Of a stretch of 11,839 bases of DNA, positions 1-7,314 are shown one piece after another (position 1 is the stretch's first letter; every line of letters begins with the position of its first letter). The position numbers and the translations under genes are program-made. This DNA is from Zymomonas sp. (lineage in GTDB: Bacteria > Pseudomonadota > Alphaproteobacteria > Sphingomonadales > Sphingomonadaceae), in the NCBI GenBank assembly GCA_027489105.1, contig JAIYAJ010000178.1:1-11839 (forward strand), read 5' to 3'. The notes under the pieces were generated by a model. That model made no database searches. It saw nothing but the letters and a program-made list of their open reading frames with translations, and had not been told where the DNA came from.

Positions 1-269
1 ATCAGGTGGCGCTTGAGCATCTTGAGCTTCTTACCGTCTTCCAGGCAGACGATATAGTCGGGCTTGATCGACGAACGGATCGAGACCGCAGGCTCCTGCT
101 TGATCTCGGGCTCGACGATTTCTTCGCCCAGACCCGCGAGCGCGTTGTGGACGTTCTGGATCAGCAGGGGCAGGTCCGAAACGGCGACGCTGTTATTGCT
201 GACATGCGCCGAAACGATGTCCGCCGTCAGTGCGATCAGAGTTTCAGAAAGACCGTTATTGTCCGACAT
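1..269 (-). CDS. mucR: MucR/Ros-family zinc-finger transcriptional regulator, N-terminal part (cut by window edge)
   Basis: Reading the minus strand from ATG at 269 gives 89 complete codons that run off the left edge, so the C-terminus is missing. The protein starts MSDNNGLSETLIALTADIVS and reaches DYIVCLEDGKKLKMLKRHL at residues 71-89. That segment is the hallmark of MucR/Ros regulators. Cys75, Asp78 and His88 match the first three ligands of the C-x2-D-x9-H zinc finger; the last His lies outside the window. The helical N-terminal half matches the family's oligomerisation region. A GAAGG ribosome-binding site at 281-277 lies 7 nt before the ATG. MucR proteins bind AT-rich DNA and control exopolysaccharide, motility and cell-cycle genes in alphaproteobacteria. 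Control of the EPS genes to the right is possible but not shown. The family call is firm; which paralogue it is cannot be told. Confidence 0.9.
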   Translation of the reverse strand, partial: MSDNNGLSETLIALTADIVSAHVSNNSVAVSDLPLLIQNVHNALAGLGEEIVEPEIKQEPAVSIRSSIKPDYIVCLEDGKKLKMLKRHL

Positions 270-374
270 GAGTTGACCTTCACAGGAAAGAGATGACGAA
301 TCCGAGTTCGCAATGCCGCCCCGAGAGCATTGACTGCGCCGCCTCTGCGGCACTTTGGCGGCTTTTGCAACGTA

Positions 375-406
375 AATATAGTCGGGAAGATATAGGTCCG
401 AGTCAA
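375..406 (-). promoter_or_regulatory. Possible promoter of the mucR-like gene
   Basis: The 133-bp gap between rimI and the regulator contains an AT-rich island that stands out in this GC-rich DNA. On the minus strand TTGACT (406-401) precedes TATATT (380-375). The 20-bp spacer is longer than the usual 16-18, so the call is weak. The -35 element would overlap the rimI stop codon. The rest of 270-402 shows only a 5-bp GCCGC/GCGGC stem at 338-351 without a T-run. Confidence 0.25.
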
Positions 407-864
407 ACCGAACATGAAAGGGTCAGGGCGTCGTGAACCTGTCCATCGCGACCATGGTAGTAGCCGGGCCGGCGACCGATCTGAACAAAGCCTGCTTTTT
501 TATACAGTTCGATTGCGGGATTATTATAGCGCACTTCAAGGTGGAGAACGCTTCCATTACGTTCGTGCAACAATTTTCGAGTGTGCTTGATCAATGCGAG
601 GGCCACGCCCTGGCGTCGATGCGATGGCGCTACGGCAAGCAACAGCAATTCCGCTTCTTCGGCGACCTGACGGATCAGGGCGAAGCCGGCGGGTGAGTCC
701 TCGTACCGGGCCAGCGACAGCCAGGTCCCCGGCAGTGTCAGCATCGACAGCGTCTGGGCTTCGTTCCACGCCTCGCCATAGCCGGGGTCAAACGCCGTAT
801 CCATGACCGCCATGACCGGTGCGAGGCCACCGGGGCCGACCTCGGAGATGATGAGGTCGCTCAC
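403..864 (-). CDS. rimI: RimI-type GNAT N-alpha-acetyltransferase
   Basis: This 153-residue GNAT acetyltransferase would transfer acetyl from acetyl-CoA to a protein N-terminus; the classical target of RimI is ribosomal protein S18. Visible motifs are the pyrophosphate-binding loop RRQGVALAL at 83-91, the VRYNNPAIELY stretch at 111-121 and the GRRPGYY end motif at 130-136, all typical of RimI. The open frame continues upstream to 960, but that part lies inside tsaB. I chose the GTG at 864 because it gives a family-sized protein and starts one base after the tsaB TAA stop (868-866). There is no room for an independent Shine-Dalgarno site, so translation probably depends on ribosomes finishing tsaB. 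The tsaB-rimI pairing is common in bacteria and supports both calls. The true substrate could differ, as RimI homologues are broad. Confidence 0.87.
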   Translation of the reverse strand: MSDLIISEVGPGGLAPVMAVMDTAFDPGYGEAWNEAQTLSMLTLPGTWLSLARYEDSPAGFALIRQVAEEAELLLLAVAPSHRRQGVALALIKHTRKLLHERNGSVLHLEVRYNNPAIELYKKAGFVQIGRRPGYYHGRDGQVHDALTLSCSV

Positions 865-865
865 C

Positions 866-1477
866 TTACGCCGCCGCGGGCTTGGCGTCGGCGGCTCGTC
901 CATAGATCGGGCTTGCCGGCAGCCTGGCCAGCTCACCGAGCAGCAGTGCATCCGCCGCACGCGGAAGGCGTGGATGGGCGACGCCGTGGCCGCGCGCCTC
1001 TACCAGCTTTTCCGCAGCAGACCCGAAAACATGTTCGGCGCTCATCGCAAGGGCCGCTTCGCCGGGGGGCAGGGATGCCAGCTCGGACGTCGGGCAGAGC
1101 GGATCGCAGGAAAAGGCCTGCACGAAAAACTCGCCGTGGCCGCCGATGATCGCGACCGACAGGGTGGGGGCGGTGGAGGCCGCTGCTGCGGCGATGATTG
1201 CCATCGAGGAATAGCCATGGACCGGTGCGTTCCAGCCAAAAGCCAGTGCGCGGGCAGCAGCCAGCCCGACGCGAACGCCGGTGAAGCTGCCGGGGCCGCA
1301 GTCGACGAGCAGCCGCCCCGCCCGCCCGCCATCGGGCAGCGAAGCGATCATCGGCATGAGCCGTTCGGCGTGGCCTCTGCCGACCTCTTCATGAATCTCG
1401 GCAAGCAGCCGGTCCTCGTCGAACAGCGCCACCGAACAGGCGGCGGTTGCGGTATCGATGACCAGCGTGCGGCTCAT
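866..1477 (-). CDS. tsaB: TsaB, tRNA t6A-modification complex subunit
   Basis: TsaB is the inactive ASKHA-fold partner of TsaD in the cytoplasmic complex that makes N6-threonylcarbamoyl-adenosine at position 37 of ANN-decoding tRNAs. The 203-residue product begins MSRTLVIDTATAACSVAL, the expected first beta strands of the fold, carries GHAERL at 35-40 and the signature GPGSFTGVRVG at 61-71. It ends with PIYGRAADAK (190-199), the usual TsaB C-terminal motif. Length is slightly below the common 220-230 residues, with a short C-terminal domain. It starts 7 bp after the nfuA stop and its TAA almost abuts the rimI GTG, so the three genes are very likely one transcript. An essential housekeeping function is expected from the family. 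Confidence 0.92.
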   Translation of the reverse strand: MSRTLVIDTATAACSVALFDEDRLLAEIHEEVGRGHAERLMPMIASLPDGGRAGRLLVDCGPGSFTGVRVGLAAARALAFGWNAPVHGYSSMAIIAAAAASTAPTLSVAIIGGHGEFFVQAFSCDPLCPTSELASLPPGEAALAMSAEHVFGSAAEKLVEARGHGVAHPRLPRAADALLLGELARLPASPIYGRAADAKPAAA

Positions 1478-1484
1478 CGGGCGA

Positions 1485-2057
1485 TCAGGCCGCCCGAACC
1501 TCGGTCACTTCCGGTACATAATGTTTGAGCAGCGTCTCGATGCCCTGCTTCAGCGTGGCGCTGGAAGACGGGCAGCCCGAGCATGCGCCCTGCATTGCGA
1601 GATAGACGGTCCCGCGCTGGAAGCCGCGATAAATGATGTCGCCGCCATCGCGCGCGACGGCGGGGCGGACGCGCGTTTCGATCAGGTCCTTGATCTGCGC
1701 GATGATGTCGGCGTCGGCAGGATCATCGCCAAAGTCGTCATCGGGGGCGATGCTGATGTCGGCGGCAGAGCCGGCGCGGAACAGCGGCGCTTCGGACGAG
1801 AAATGGTCCAGCAGCACACCGAGGACGCGCGGCTTCAAGTCGCGCCACTCGCTGCCCTCGCCGGCGGTGACCGAGACGAAATCCTGGCCGAAGAAGACGC
1901 CGGTGACATCACCCAGCGAAAACAACGCTTCCGCGAGCGGCGATGCGACAGCTTCTTCCGGATCGGCAAAGTCGCGGGTTCCCGCGGTCATGACGGCGCG
2001 ACCCGGCAGGAATTTGAGCGTAGCCGGGTTGGGCGTGGTTTCTGTCTCGATCAGCAT
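1485..2057 (-). CDS. nfuA: NfuA-like Fe-S cluster carrier (Nfu N-terminal domain + NifU C-terminal domain)
   Basis: The protein is a 190-residue iron-sulfur carrier that would bind a [4Fe-4S] cluster at a dimer interface and pass it to client apoproteins in the cytoplasm. Residues 1-90 are the Nfu N-terminal domain, opening MLIETETTPNPATLKFLPG. Residues 115-190 are the NifU-like domain, with the cluster-binding CSGC at 159-162 and the conserved VRPAVARDGGDI segment at 130-141. I chose ATG 2057 because family members begin M-[FL]-I-x-TE-x-TPNP. An in-frame ATG at 2066 would add three residues, and the frame stays open much further upstream, but that stretch has no family match. No clear Shine-Dalgarno site is visible. 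It is the first gene of nfuA-tsaB-rimI and is divergent from the polymerase gene. Confidence 0.93.
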   Translation of the reverse strand: MLIETETTPNPATLKFLPGRAVMTAGTRDFADPEEAVASPLAEALFSLGDVTGVFFGQDFVSVTAGEGSEWRDLKPRVLGVLLDHFSSEAPLFRAGSAADISIAPDDDFGDDPADADIIAQIKDLIETRVRPAVARDGGDIIYRGFQRGTVYLAMQGACSGCPSSSATLKQGIETLLKHYVPEVTEVRAA

Positions 2058-2207
2058 GGGCGTCATTTGGGGGCAGTTGGGCGAGGGATCAAGCCATTCC
2101 TTCTTTACCTGGACGTCATTGGGCTTGATTAAGACGGCGAGCGCACCGCGGTCGACCATCGGGGTCGGCACCCGGATCGCGCCGCACCATGCTCGGATCG
2201 GGGGGCG
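2058..2207. promoter_or_regulatory. Divergent intergenic region between nfuA and the polymerase gene
   Basis: These 150 bp must carry the promoters of both the nfuA operon (minus) and the polymerase-flippase pair (plus). I see only weak matches: on plus, TTTACC (2104-2109), 17 bp, then GATTAA (2127-2132). Nothing convincing is seen on minus. A run of G ending at 2205 just before ATG 2208 can serve as the polymerase ribosome-binding site. The exact promoter positions are unresolved. Confidence 0.4.
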
Positions 2208-3704
2208 ATGTTTCTCTGGAAGAATGCGGTCGTGCTCGTCGTGCTGCTGGGTGTCGTGACGCTCCCGGCATCGATGCTCGTGCGCGCCCGCTGGGAAAAG
2301 GTCTATCTGGCGCGGCTCTTCTTCTGCGGCATCGTCGCGGTCTGCCTCGCGCTGAGCGCCCTGCCGATGATCGCGACGCAGATCGGCTATCTTCTGCTGC
2401 TCACCGCCTGTTTCGACCGACGCCTGCCGATCGCGGCGACCTATTTGTTCTTTCTGCTGTGGACGCCGGCAGCGGGGTCGCTGCTCGCGGTATCGGGTGC
2501 CTATATCGCGCCGATCACGCCGTTCCTGACTTTCTCGGGGGCGTTGCTGCTTGGCTATCTGCTGCACCCGGAAAGCCACCAGCGGCGCAAGCTCGTCGCG
2601 AGCGATCTCGCCGTTCTCGGCTTCACGCTGGTCTATTGCGTCTGCATGTCGCTGCGGGACACGCCGACGGGCATTGCGCGGACCGTGGTCACCTTCCTCA
2701 TTCCCTATGTGCTGAGCTACCAGATCCTCTCGCGCGTCAAGATCGGCTCGCCCGAGATCGTGCTGCGCCTGTTCGTCTTCGCCGCCGCCGCCGCTGGCCT
2801 GCTCTGCCTGTTCGAAACGGTGCGGCACTGGCCGCTCTACGCCGGGGTGATGGGCGTGAAGAACGACATCTGGACGGTCGATGCGCCGCGCACCTGGCTC
2901 GAACGCGGCGGCATCGCGCGGGCCTATGGTCCCTTCGCCCATCCATTGACCGGCGGCGCGATGCTCGGACTCGCCGCCGTGGCCGCCTGGGGCCTGTCGC
3001 GTATTCGCGGGGTTTCGGGCCCCTTGGTGGTGCTCGGCGGGCTGATCCTGCTCGGCCTCGCCGCGACCCTGTCGCGATCGGGCATGGTTGCGGTCGCAGT
3101 GGGGCTGATGGTGTTCCAGTTGCTGCGCGGCCGCTATCTGCTGGCCGTCCTCGTGCCGCTCGCCGGTCTTGTCATCGTGCTCGGCCTGCCGATCCTGGGC
3201 GGCGAAGATGCGCGTTTCAACGCCACCTATCGGATCGGCCTGCTGAGCGGCGTTCCGCGCGCGCTGGGCGGGCATTTGTGGTTCGGCTATCGCGAGGCCG
3301 TCGCGCAGGGGATGCTCGACAGCTTCATCCAGGGACAGGGCATCGTCGATCTGGTGAACGCCTATCTGGCGCTGCTCGTCGAGGGCGGGCTCGTCACGGT
3401 GATCGCCTTCCTGCTGTTCATCCTCTCGGCCTACCCCCATTACCGCTCGATCAAACGGCTGCAGCCCGATCGCGAGCAGCTGATTCTCGCGCAGGTGCTG
3501 ATTTCCATTCATACCGCGACAGCGGTCTCGCTGGCTCTGCTGAGCAGCTGGGTTGCGCCGATGCAGCTGAGCTTCATCATGGTTGCGCTGCTGGTCGCGC
3601 TGCGCACCCAGCTGGCGTCGGCACGTGCCGACGCCAGCGCGGGGCCGCCGCTCGTCGCGGTCGTGCATGACGAGCCGGGCGAAAGGCTGCCGGCGCTGCG
3701 ATGA
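2208..3704 (+). CDS. Wzy-like polysaccharide polymerase / O-antigen ligase family membrane protein
   Basis: This 498-residue inner-membrane protein would join lipid-linked repeat units in the periplasm (Wzy) or ligate a glycan to an acceptor. It shows about a dozen hydrophobic segments from residue 3 onward. The main soluble loop lies around 215-240 and ends in RAYGPFAHPLTGG (from residue 238), followed by a membrane helix and LSRSGM (288-293). A second loop carries NAYLALLVEGG near residue 384. These motifs, with Arg, Pro, His, Arg and Glu flanking helices, are those of the O-antigen ligase/Wzy_C superfamily. The last 30 residues are polar and include a segment encoded by a perfect palindrome. 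A G-rich stretch precedes ATG 2208. The gene overlaps the downstream flippase by ATGA, as expected for a Wzx/Wzy pair. Polymerase is favoured over ligase because of this context. Confidence 0.82.
   Translation: MFLWKNAVVLVVLLGVVTLPASMLVRARWEKVYLARLFFCGIVAVCLALSALPMIATQIGYLLLLTACFDRRLPIAATYLFFLLWTPAAGSLLAVSGAYIAPITPFLTFSGALLLGYLLHPESHQRRKLVASDLAVLGFTLVYCVCMSLRDTPTGIARTVVTFLIPYVLSYQILSRVKIGSPEIVLRLFVFAAAAAGLLCLFETVRHWPLYAGVMGVKNDIWTVDAPRTWLERGGIARAYGPFAHPLTGGAMLGLAAVAAWGLSRIRGVSGPLVVLGGLILLGLAATLSRSGMVAVAVGLMVFQLLRGRYLLAVLVPLAGLVIVLGLPILGGEDARFNATYRIGLLSGVPRALGGHLWFGYREAVAQGMLDSFIQGQGIVDLVNAYLALLVEGGLVTVIAFLLFILSAYPHYRSIKRLQPDREQLILAQVLISIHTATAVSLALLSSWVAPMQLSFIMVALLVALRTQLASARADASAGPPLVAVVHDEPGERLPALR
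3611..3638. repeat. 28-bp perfect palindrome with no spacer, inside the 3' end of the polymerase gene
   Basis: The left arm GCTGGCGTCGGCAC (3611-3624) is followed directly by its exact reverse complement (3625-3638). Symmetry breaks at 3610/3639. As DNA it is a two-fold symmetric site; as RNA it would form a 12-bp GC-rich stem with an ACGU loop. It encodes residues LASARADAS in the polar C-terminal tail of the polymerase, 63 bp before the flippase start. No T-run follows, so it is not a standard terminator. Function unknown. Confidence 0.85.
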
Positions 3705-5083
3705 GCGTCGGAGCGGGAGCCTCGTCCTCGCGTCCGCAGGCGCTTGCCGCGCGCCTGCTCGGCGGGCCCGGTCGCTTGGTGTTCGGCTTCACCATCGCCA
3801 CCATGATATTGCGGCTCGGCGGCAATATCGTCCTGACCCGGCTGCTCAGCCCCGAAGCCTTCGGCGTCGTCGGTATCATCACCTCGACCATGATCATCCT
3901 GGCGATGTTGTCGGACCTGGGCGTGTTCGACTTCGTCATCCGGCACGAGCGCGGCGGGGAGCGCCGATTTCTCGACGTTGTCTGGTCGATCCGGCTGGGG
4001 CAGGGGGCGCTGCAGGCAGCGGCGATGCTGGCGGGGGCCTGGCCGATCGCGCTGGTGCTGGGCAAGCCCGAGCTGGCCTGGCCGATCGCCGCCACAGCAC
4101 CGCTGTTCCTGATCAACGCGCTCTGCCCGATCAGCTTGCTGCTCGCCCAGCGCGAAGGCCGGATCAAGGCGAGCTGCTCGGTCGAACTGGCGGCGCTGGC
4201 GGTGCAGGTCGCCTCGAACCTGGCTTTGTCGCTACTGATGCCCGATTATCGCGCGTTGATCATCGGCCTCTATGTCAGCGGGATCGCCCGGATGGTCTTC
4301 ACTGCGGCGCTCCTGGGGGGCAGGATGCGGTTCGCGTGGGACGGCCGCCTGGCACGCGAATTCTTCGGCTTTTCCCGCTGGATCATGGCGTCGACGATCG
4401 TCACCCTGCTGATGACGCAGTTCGACAAGATGCTCTTCGCCCGGCTGTTCACGGTCGCGGACTTCGGGGTCTACATGCTGCCCGCCAATCTTGCGGTCGC
4501 GTTCCAGCCCTTCGGCCGCAACTATGTCGAGCGGCATTTCTTCCCGCTGGTCTCGCGGACATGGCAGGATGCGCCCGACCGGCTACGATCGATCTTCTAC
4601 GCAGCGCGCAGGCGACACTATCTGGTGCTGTTCGCGGGGATCGGTTTCGGCATCGGCGTCGCGCCCGCGCTGTTCCGCCTGTTGTTCGACCATCGCTACG
4701 AATATGGCTGGATCTATCTGAGCGTGCTGCTGTTGCGGATCGCCTTCGATCTCGATTCCTTCACCAACCTCCAGACGCTGCTCGCCATCGGCCATGCGCG
4801 GGTGATGTTCTATGCCAATCTCCTGCGGCTGGCGGTGTTCCTGCTGCTGGTCGCCGCGACCTTCGGTCTGCTCGGGCCGATCGCGCTGCCACTCGCGCTA
4901 GCGGGCGGTGAACTGGCGGGGCTGATCTACACCCTGCCGCTGATCGCGCGCCACGGGCTGTTCGATGTGCGCGACCATATGCTGTACTACGCAGCCCTGT
5001 CGCTCGCCGTCCTGGTCGGGGCTGCGATCAGCTGGGTCGCCGCGCCGCAGGTGGTCGAGGCGGGACTGCGGCTGATCGGCTGA
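3701..5083 (+). CDS. Wzx-like polysaccharide flippase (oligosaccharide/lipid-linked repeat unit translocase)
   Basis: The 460-residue protein is almost entirely hydrophobic with some 12-14 predicted membrane helices, the layout of MOP-superfamily Wzx flippases, which move undecaprenyl-diphosphate-linked repeat units across the inner membrane. The N-terminal region after a short polar leader contains VLTRLLSPEAFGVVGI (about residues 43-58), the conserved first-helix-pair motif of this family. FDKMLFARLFTVADFGVYMLPANLA near 243-268 matches the start of the second half, where the same pattern repeats. The start ATG lies inside the polymerase stop as ATGA (3701-3704), so it is translationally coupled and has no separate binding site. 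The gene ends 4 bp from the stop of a convergent glycosyltransferase, with no terminator between. Substrate specificity cannot be read from sequence. Confidence 0.87.
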   Translation: MSVGAGASSSRPQALAARLLGGPGRLVFGFTIATMILRLGGNIVLTRLLSPEAFGVVGIITSTMIILAMLSDLGVFDFVIRHERGGERRFLDVVWSIRLGQGALQAAAMLAGAWPIALVLGKPELAWPIAATAPLFLINALCPISLLLAQREGRIKASCSVELAALAVQVASNLALSLLMPDYRALIIGLYVSGIARMVFTAALLGGRMRFAWDGRLAREFFGFSRWIMASTIVTLLMTQFDKMLFARLFTVADFGVYMLPANLAVAFQPFGRNYVERHFFPLVSRTWQDAPDRLRSIFYAARRRHYLVLFAGIGFGIGVAPALFRLLFDHRYEYGWIYLSVLLLRIAFDLDSFTNLQTLLAIGHARVMFYANLLRLAVFLLLVAATFGLLGPIALPLALAGGELAGLIYTLPLIARHGLFDVRDHMLYYAALSLAVLVGAAISWVAAPQVVEAGLRLIG

Positions 5084-5087
5084 GCGG

Positions 5088-6239
5088 TCAGTCGCGCGGC
5101 GTGCGCTTCCACATCCGTTCGGGCTTGCGGATCGCGCCGAGATAGAGGGGCAGCTTCCAAAGGATATAGGCAGGCGCGAGCAGCAATTGTCGGGCGCTGG
5201 CTTGTGCGCGGCCGAAGCGCCACCAGCCGAGCAGCACCAGTCCCGCTGCGGCGACTAGCAGGGCAATCAATCCCAGGGCAGCCGAGCCCGAGGCCCCGAG
5301 CGCGATCAGCCCTACCGAGACCAGCAGGCTGGCAGCGCAAAGCAGGCCCAGCAGGGCAAGCGGTGGCACGCACAGATGCAGGCCCAGCCACAGCAGCGGC
5401 CCTTCGCCCGACAGCAGCAAGTGCGGCGCATGGCGGACGGCGCCGCGCAGGAAGCCCTGCTCCCAGCGGGTGCGCTGGCCGAAGGTGGCGGAGCGGGCGG
5501 CAGGATCGGACCAGGTCGTCACCTGCGGCAGGAAGACCGGCGCCATGCCCAGCTGGGCGAGCGCTATCCCCATGTTCAGGTCCTCGGCAATGTCGTCGGT
5601 ATCGAGCGGGGCCGCATCGAAGCAGCGCCAGGGAAAGGCCATGCCCGAACCGGTCAGCAGGGCTGGTGCGCCGATCCACGCCAGCCCGCGCTGGCGGACG
5701 AGATTGCGCAGGAGCAGGGCGAAGCCGGAGACAGCGACAAGCGGACCGCGATCGGGGATGGGCCGAAACAGATAGGCCGACTGGACCGGGCGGTTGAGCG
5801 CGGCGGCCGTCCCGGCGAGCCGCGCCAGACCGTCCCCCTCGATCGCACAATCGGCATCGAGCACCGCCACGATCGCGGGAGGCGCGGCGCGCAGATGGCG
5901 GCGGGCAAAACCCAGCGCATGGCCCTTGCCGCGCTGGACCGGATCGTGCCGTTCGATCACCTCGGCCCCCGCTGCGCGGGCGATCCTGGCGGTTCGATCA
6001 GAGCAATTGTCGGCGACGACGAGGATGGAGCTTCCGGGCGGCGCGGACGCGCGGACCGCTTCGATGCAGCGCGCGATCCCGGCTTCCTCGTCATGCGCCG
6101 GGATCAGAATTGTCAGGTCGGCGGATTTGGTCCACGGTCGCGTCCTGGGGCGTAGCTGCGCCCCGCCCAGTTCGATCGAGAGGATCGCCAGCGCGAGCAT
6201 CGAAGGCAGCACGACCAGCCAGGCGAGAGCGTCGATCAT
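5088..6239 (-). CDS. Membrane-anchored GT2 family glycosyltransferase (cellulose-synthase-like)
   Basis: The 383-residue protein has one N-terminal helix (about 5-25), a cytoplasmic GT-A domain and three or so C-terminal helices (about 275-345). The catalytic set is complete: PAHDEE at 47-52, DNCSDRT at 77-83, the metal-binding DAD at 128-130, TGSGMAFP at 196-203, the catalytic-base ED at 219-220, and QRTRW at 255-259. The last is the Q/R-x-x-RW motif of processive or cellulose-synthase-like GT2 enzymes. It would use a nucleotide sugar to extend a lipid-linked glycan at the inner face of the membrane. Whether it adds one residue or many is not decidable, but its setting in a Wzx/Wzy locus favours single additions. 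It is the second gene of a minus-strand pair: its ATG overlaps the stop of the upstream GT2 as ATGA at 6239-6236. Confidence 0.9.
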   Translation of the reverse strand: MIDALAWLVVLPSMLALAILSIELGGAQLRPRTRPWTKSADLTILIPAHDEEAGIARCIEAVRASAPPGSSILVVADNCSDRTARIARAAGAEVIERHDPVQRGKGHALGFARRHLRAAPPAIVAVLDADCAIEGDGLARLAGTAAALNRPVQSAYLFRPIPDRGPLVAVSGFALLLRNLVRQRGLAWIGAPALLTGSGMAFPWRCFDAAPLDTDDIAEDLNMGIALAQLGMAPVFLPQVTTWSDPAARSATFGQRTRWEQGFLRGAVRHAPHLLLSGEGPLLWLGLHLCVPPLALLGLLCAASLLVSVGLIALGASGSAALGLIALLVAAAGLVLLGWWRFGRAQASARQLLLAPAYILWKLPLYLGAIRKPERMWKRTPRD

Positions 6240-7240
6240 GACCGTTTATACTCGATGAGGGTCGGCGCGCGGTCGCGGCGGCGGTTGCGCCAGTAGGACA
6301 GCAGGCCGACCATCTCCGCATATTTTCCGAGCGTCAGGAACAGCGCGAAGGGCACGCCGCGCCGGATGCCGTGGCGATGCGTCTCGCGAACGGCGATCCG
6401 CACGAGGTTGAGGGCCAGCAATGCGAGCACCAGCACGGTGCCGGCAATGGCGCGCGGATCGAGCAGGATCGCCGCGAGAAGGCTCGCGACCGCAGCCAGC
6501 GGAAGCAGCCCGGCCCAGAAGAGGATCCGCGCCCTGCTCCGGCCATAATCGTGCAGGGTCGAACCGGGATGGCGATCGACCAGTTCGGCGAAGGCATGGC
6601 CGGCGCGCATCGTCCGGCGCCACCATTGGCGAAAGCGGACCATGTCGCCGTCGTGGACTGCCATCGGCGCGTCGATACATTCGATCTGCCAGCCCGCCAT
6701 GCGCAGGCGCAGCGCGAAGTCCGGGTCTTCTCCGGCGATCATGTCGTCCTGATAGCCGCCCGCATGACGGATTGCCTCGACGCGCAACAGCACACTGCCG
6801 CCGAACACCGGCGCCGGCCCGGCGGGAACGTCCCATTCGCGGTCGAACATCCAGCCATAGATGCTGGCGTCGGGCTCGCGCTCGCGCAACCGCCCGAACA
6901 GCGCGCCGAGTTCGGGCTCGCGGTCGAGGCGGTCGGTGGCGAGCGCGATCCAGCCGGGTTCGAGAGCGGAGTCTCCGTCGAGCATCTGGACGTAGCGGAT
7001 CGCCGGATCGGCCAGCAGCCGATCGAGCCCGGCATTGCGCCCCCGCGCCGCGGAAAAGCCGCGCTCGGCCGACAGCTCGATCACGGTTATGCCAGCGCGC
7101 CGTGCCGCCTCGGCGCTGCCATCGATCGATCCGGAATCGACATAGAGGCTCTGCCAGCCCTGTGTGGACGCCAGGCTGCGCAGCAAGCGGGGCCCTTCGT
7201 TTCGGCCGATCACCACGATCGCGACGTCGGTCCGAACCAT
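6236..7240 (-). CDS. GT2 family glycosyltransferase with C-terminal membrane segments
   Basis: The 334-residue protein starts directly with the GT-A fold: VIGRNEG at 10-16, YVDSGSIDGS at 33-42, the metal-binding DGD at 88-90, FGGSVLLR at 146-153 and the acidic AGEDPDF at 169-175. Residues from about 240 to 316 form two clear membrane helices and a third weaker one, so the enzyme is inner-membrane bound with its active site in the cytoplasm. It resembles rhamnosyl/glucosyl-type GT2 enzymes of EPS loci; donor and acceptor are unknown. ATG 7240 is the first gene of the minus-strand pair and lacks an obvious Shine-Dalgarno site. Its start faces the TPR gene across 74 bp. It lacks the QxxRW motif of its partner, so the two probably add different linkages in sequence. 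Confidence 0.88.
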   Translation of the reverse strand: MVRTDVAIVVIGRNEGPRLLRSLASTQGWQSLYVDSGSIDGSAEAARRAGITVIELSAERGFSAARGRNAGLDRLLADPAIRYVQMLDGDSALEPGWIALATDRLDREPELGALFGRLREREPDASIYGWMFDREWDVPAGPAPVFGGSVLLRVEAIRHAGGYQDDMIAGEDPDFALRLRMAGWQIECIDAPMAVHDGDMVRFRQWWRRTMRAGHAFAELVDRHPGSTLHDYGRSRARILFWAGLLPLAAVASLLAAILLDPRAIAGTVLVLALLALNLVRIAVRETHRHGIRRGVPFALFLTLGKYAEMVGLLSYWRNRRRDRAPTLIEYKRS

Positions 7241-7258
7241 AGTTTACGCTTTGCCCTA

Positions 7259-7287
7259 TTGATCGCTACGGATTGCCGGTCTGTAAT
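7259..7287 (+). promoter_or_regulatory. Candidate sigma-70-type promoter of the TPR-phosphotransferase operon
   Basis: TTGATC (7259-7264), a 17-bp spacer and TGTAAT (7282-7287) match four and five of six consensus bases. A transcript starting near 7294 would begin after the in-frame TTG at 7273 but before ATG 7315, which supports the ATG as the start of the TPR gene. The site sits in the 74-bp divergent gap with the GT2 gene; no comparable minus-strand promoter was found. Confidence 0.5.
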
Positions 7288-7314
7288 CGGTGCGAAAAGG
7301 ATGGCTGGCAAGAG

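Noticed and set aside
338..351. GCCGC-CTCT-GCGGC hairpin between rimI and the mucR-like gene as a terminator
   Set aside because: Stem of only 5 bp and no T-run on either strand.
870..895. 7-bp GCCGCCG/CGGCGGC stem with a 12-nt loop just before the rimI start
   Set aside because: Made of Ala/Gly-type GC-rich codons at the end of tsaB; expected by chance in this composition and has no T-run.
1485..3668. A 727-codon minus-strand open frame running from opposite the polymerase gene into nfuA
   Set aside because: Only the last 190 codons are nfuA. The rest is Arg/Gln/Glu/His-rich antisense translation of the GC-rich polymerase gene with no domain pattern.
2189..3670. A 493-codon plus-strand frame overlapping the polymerase gene
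   Set aside because: Extremely Arg/Ala-rich and without hydrophobic helices; a frame-shifted shadow of the polymerase.
6809..6818. CCGGCGCCGG palindrome inside the GT2 gene
   Set aside because: Ten-base GC-only palindromes are frequent in this sequence and it is within a conserved coding region.
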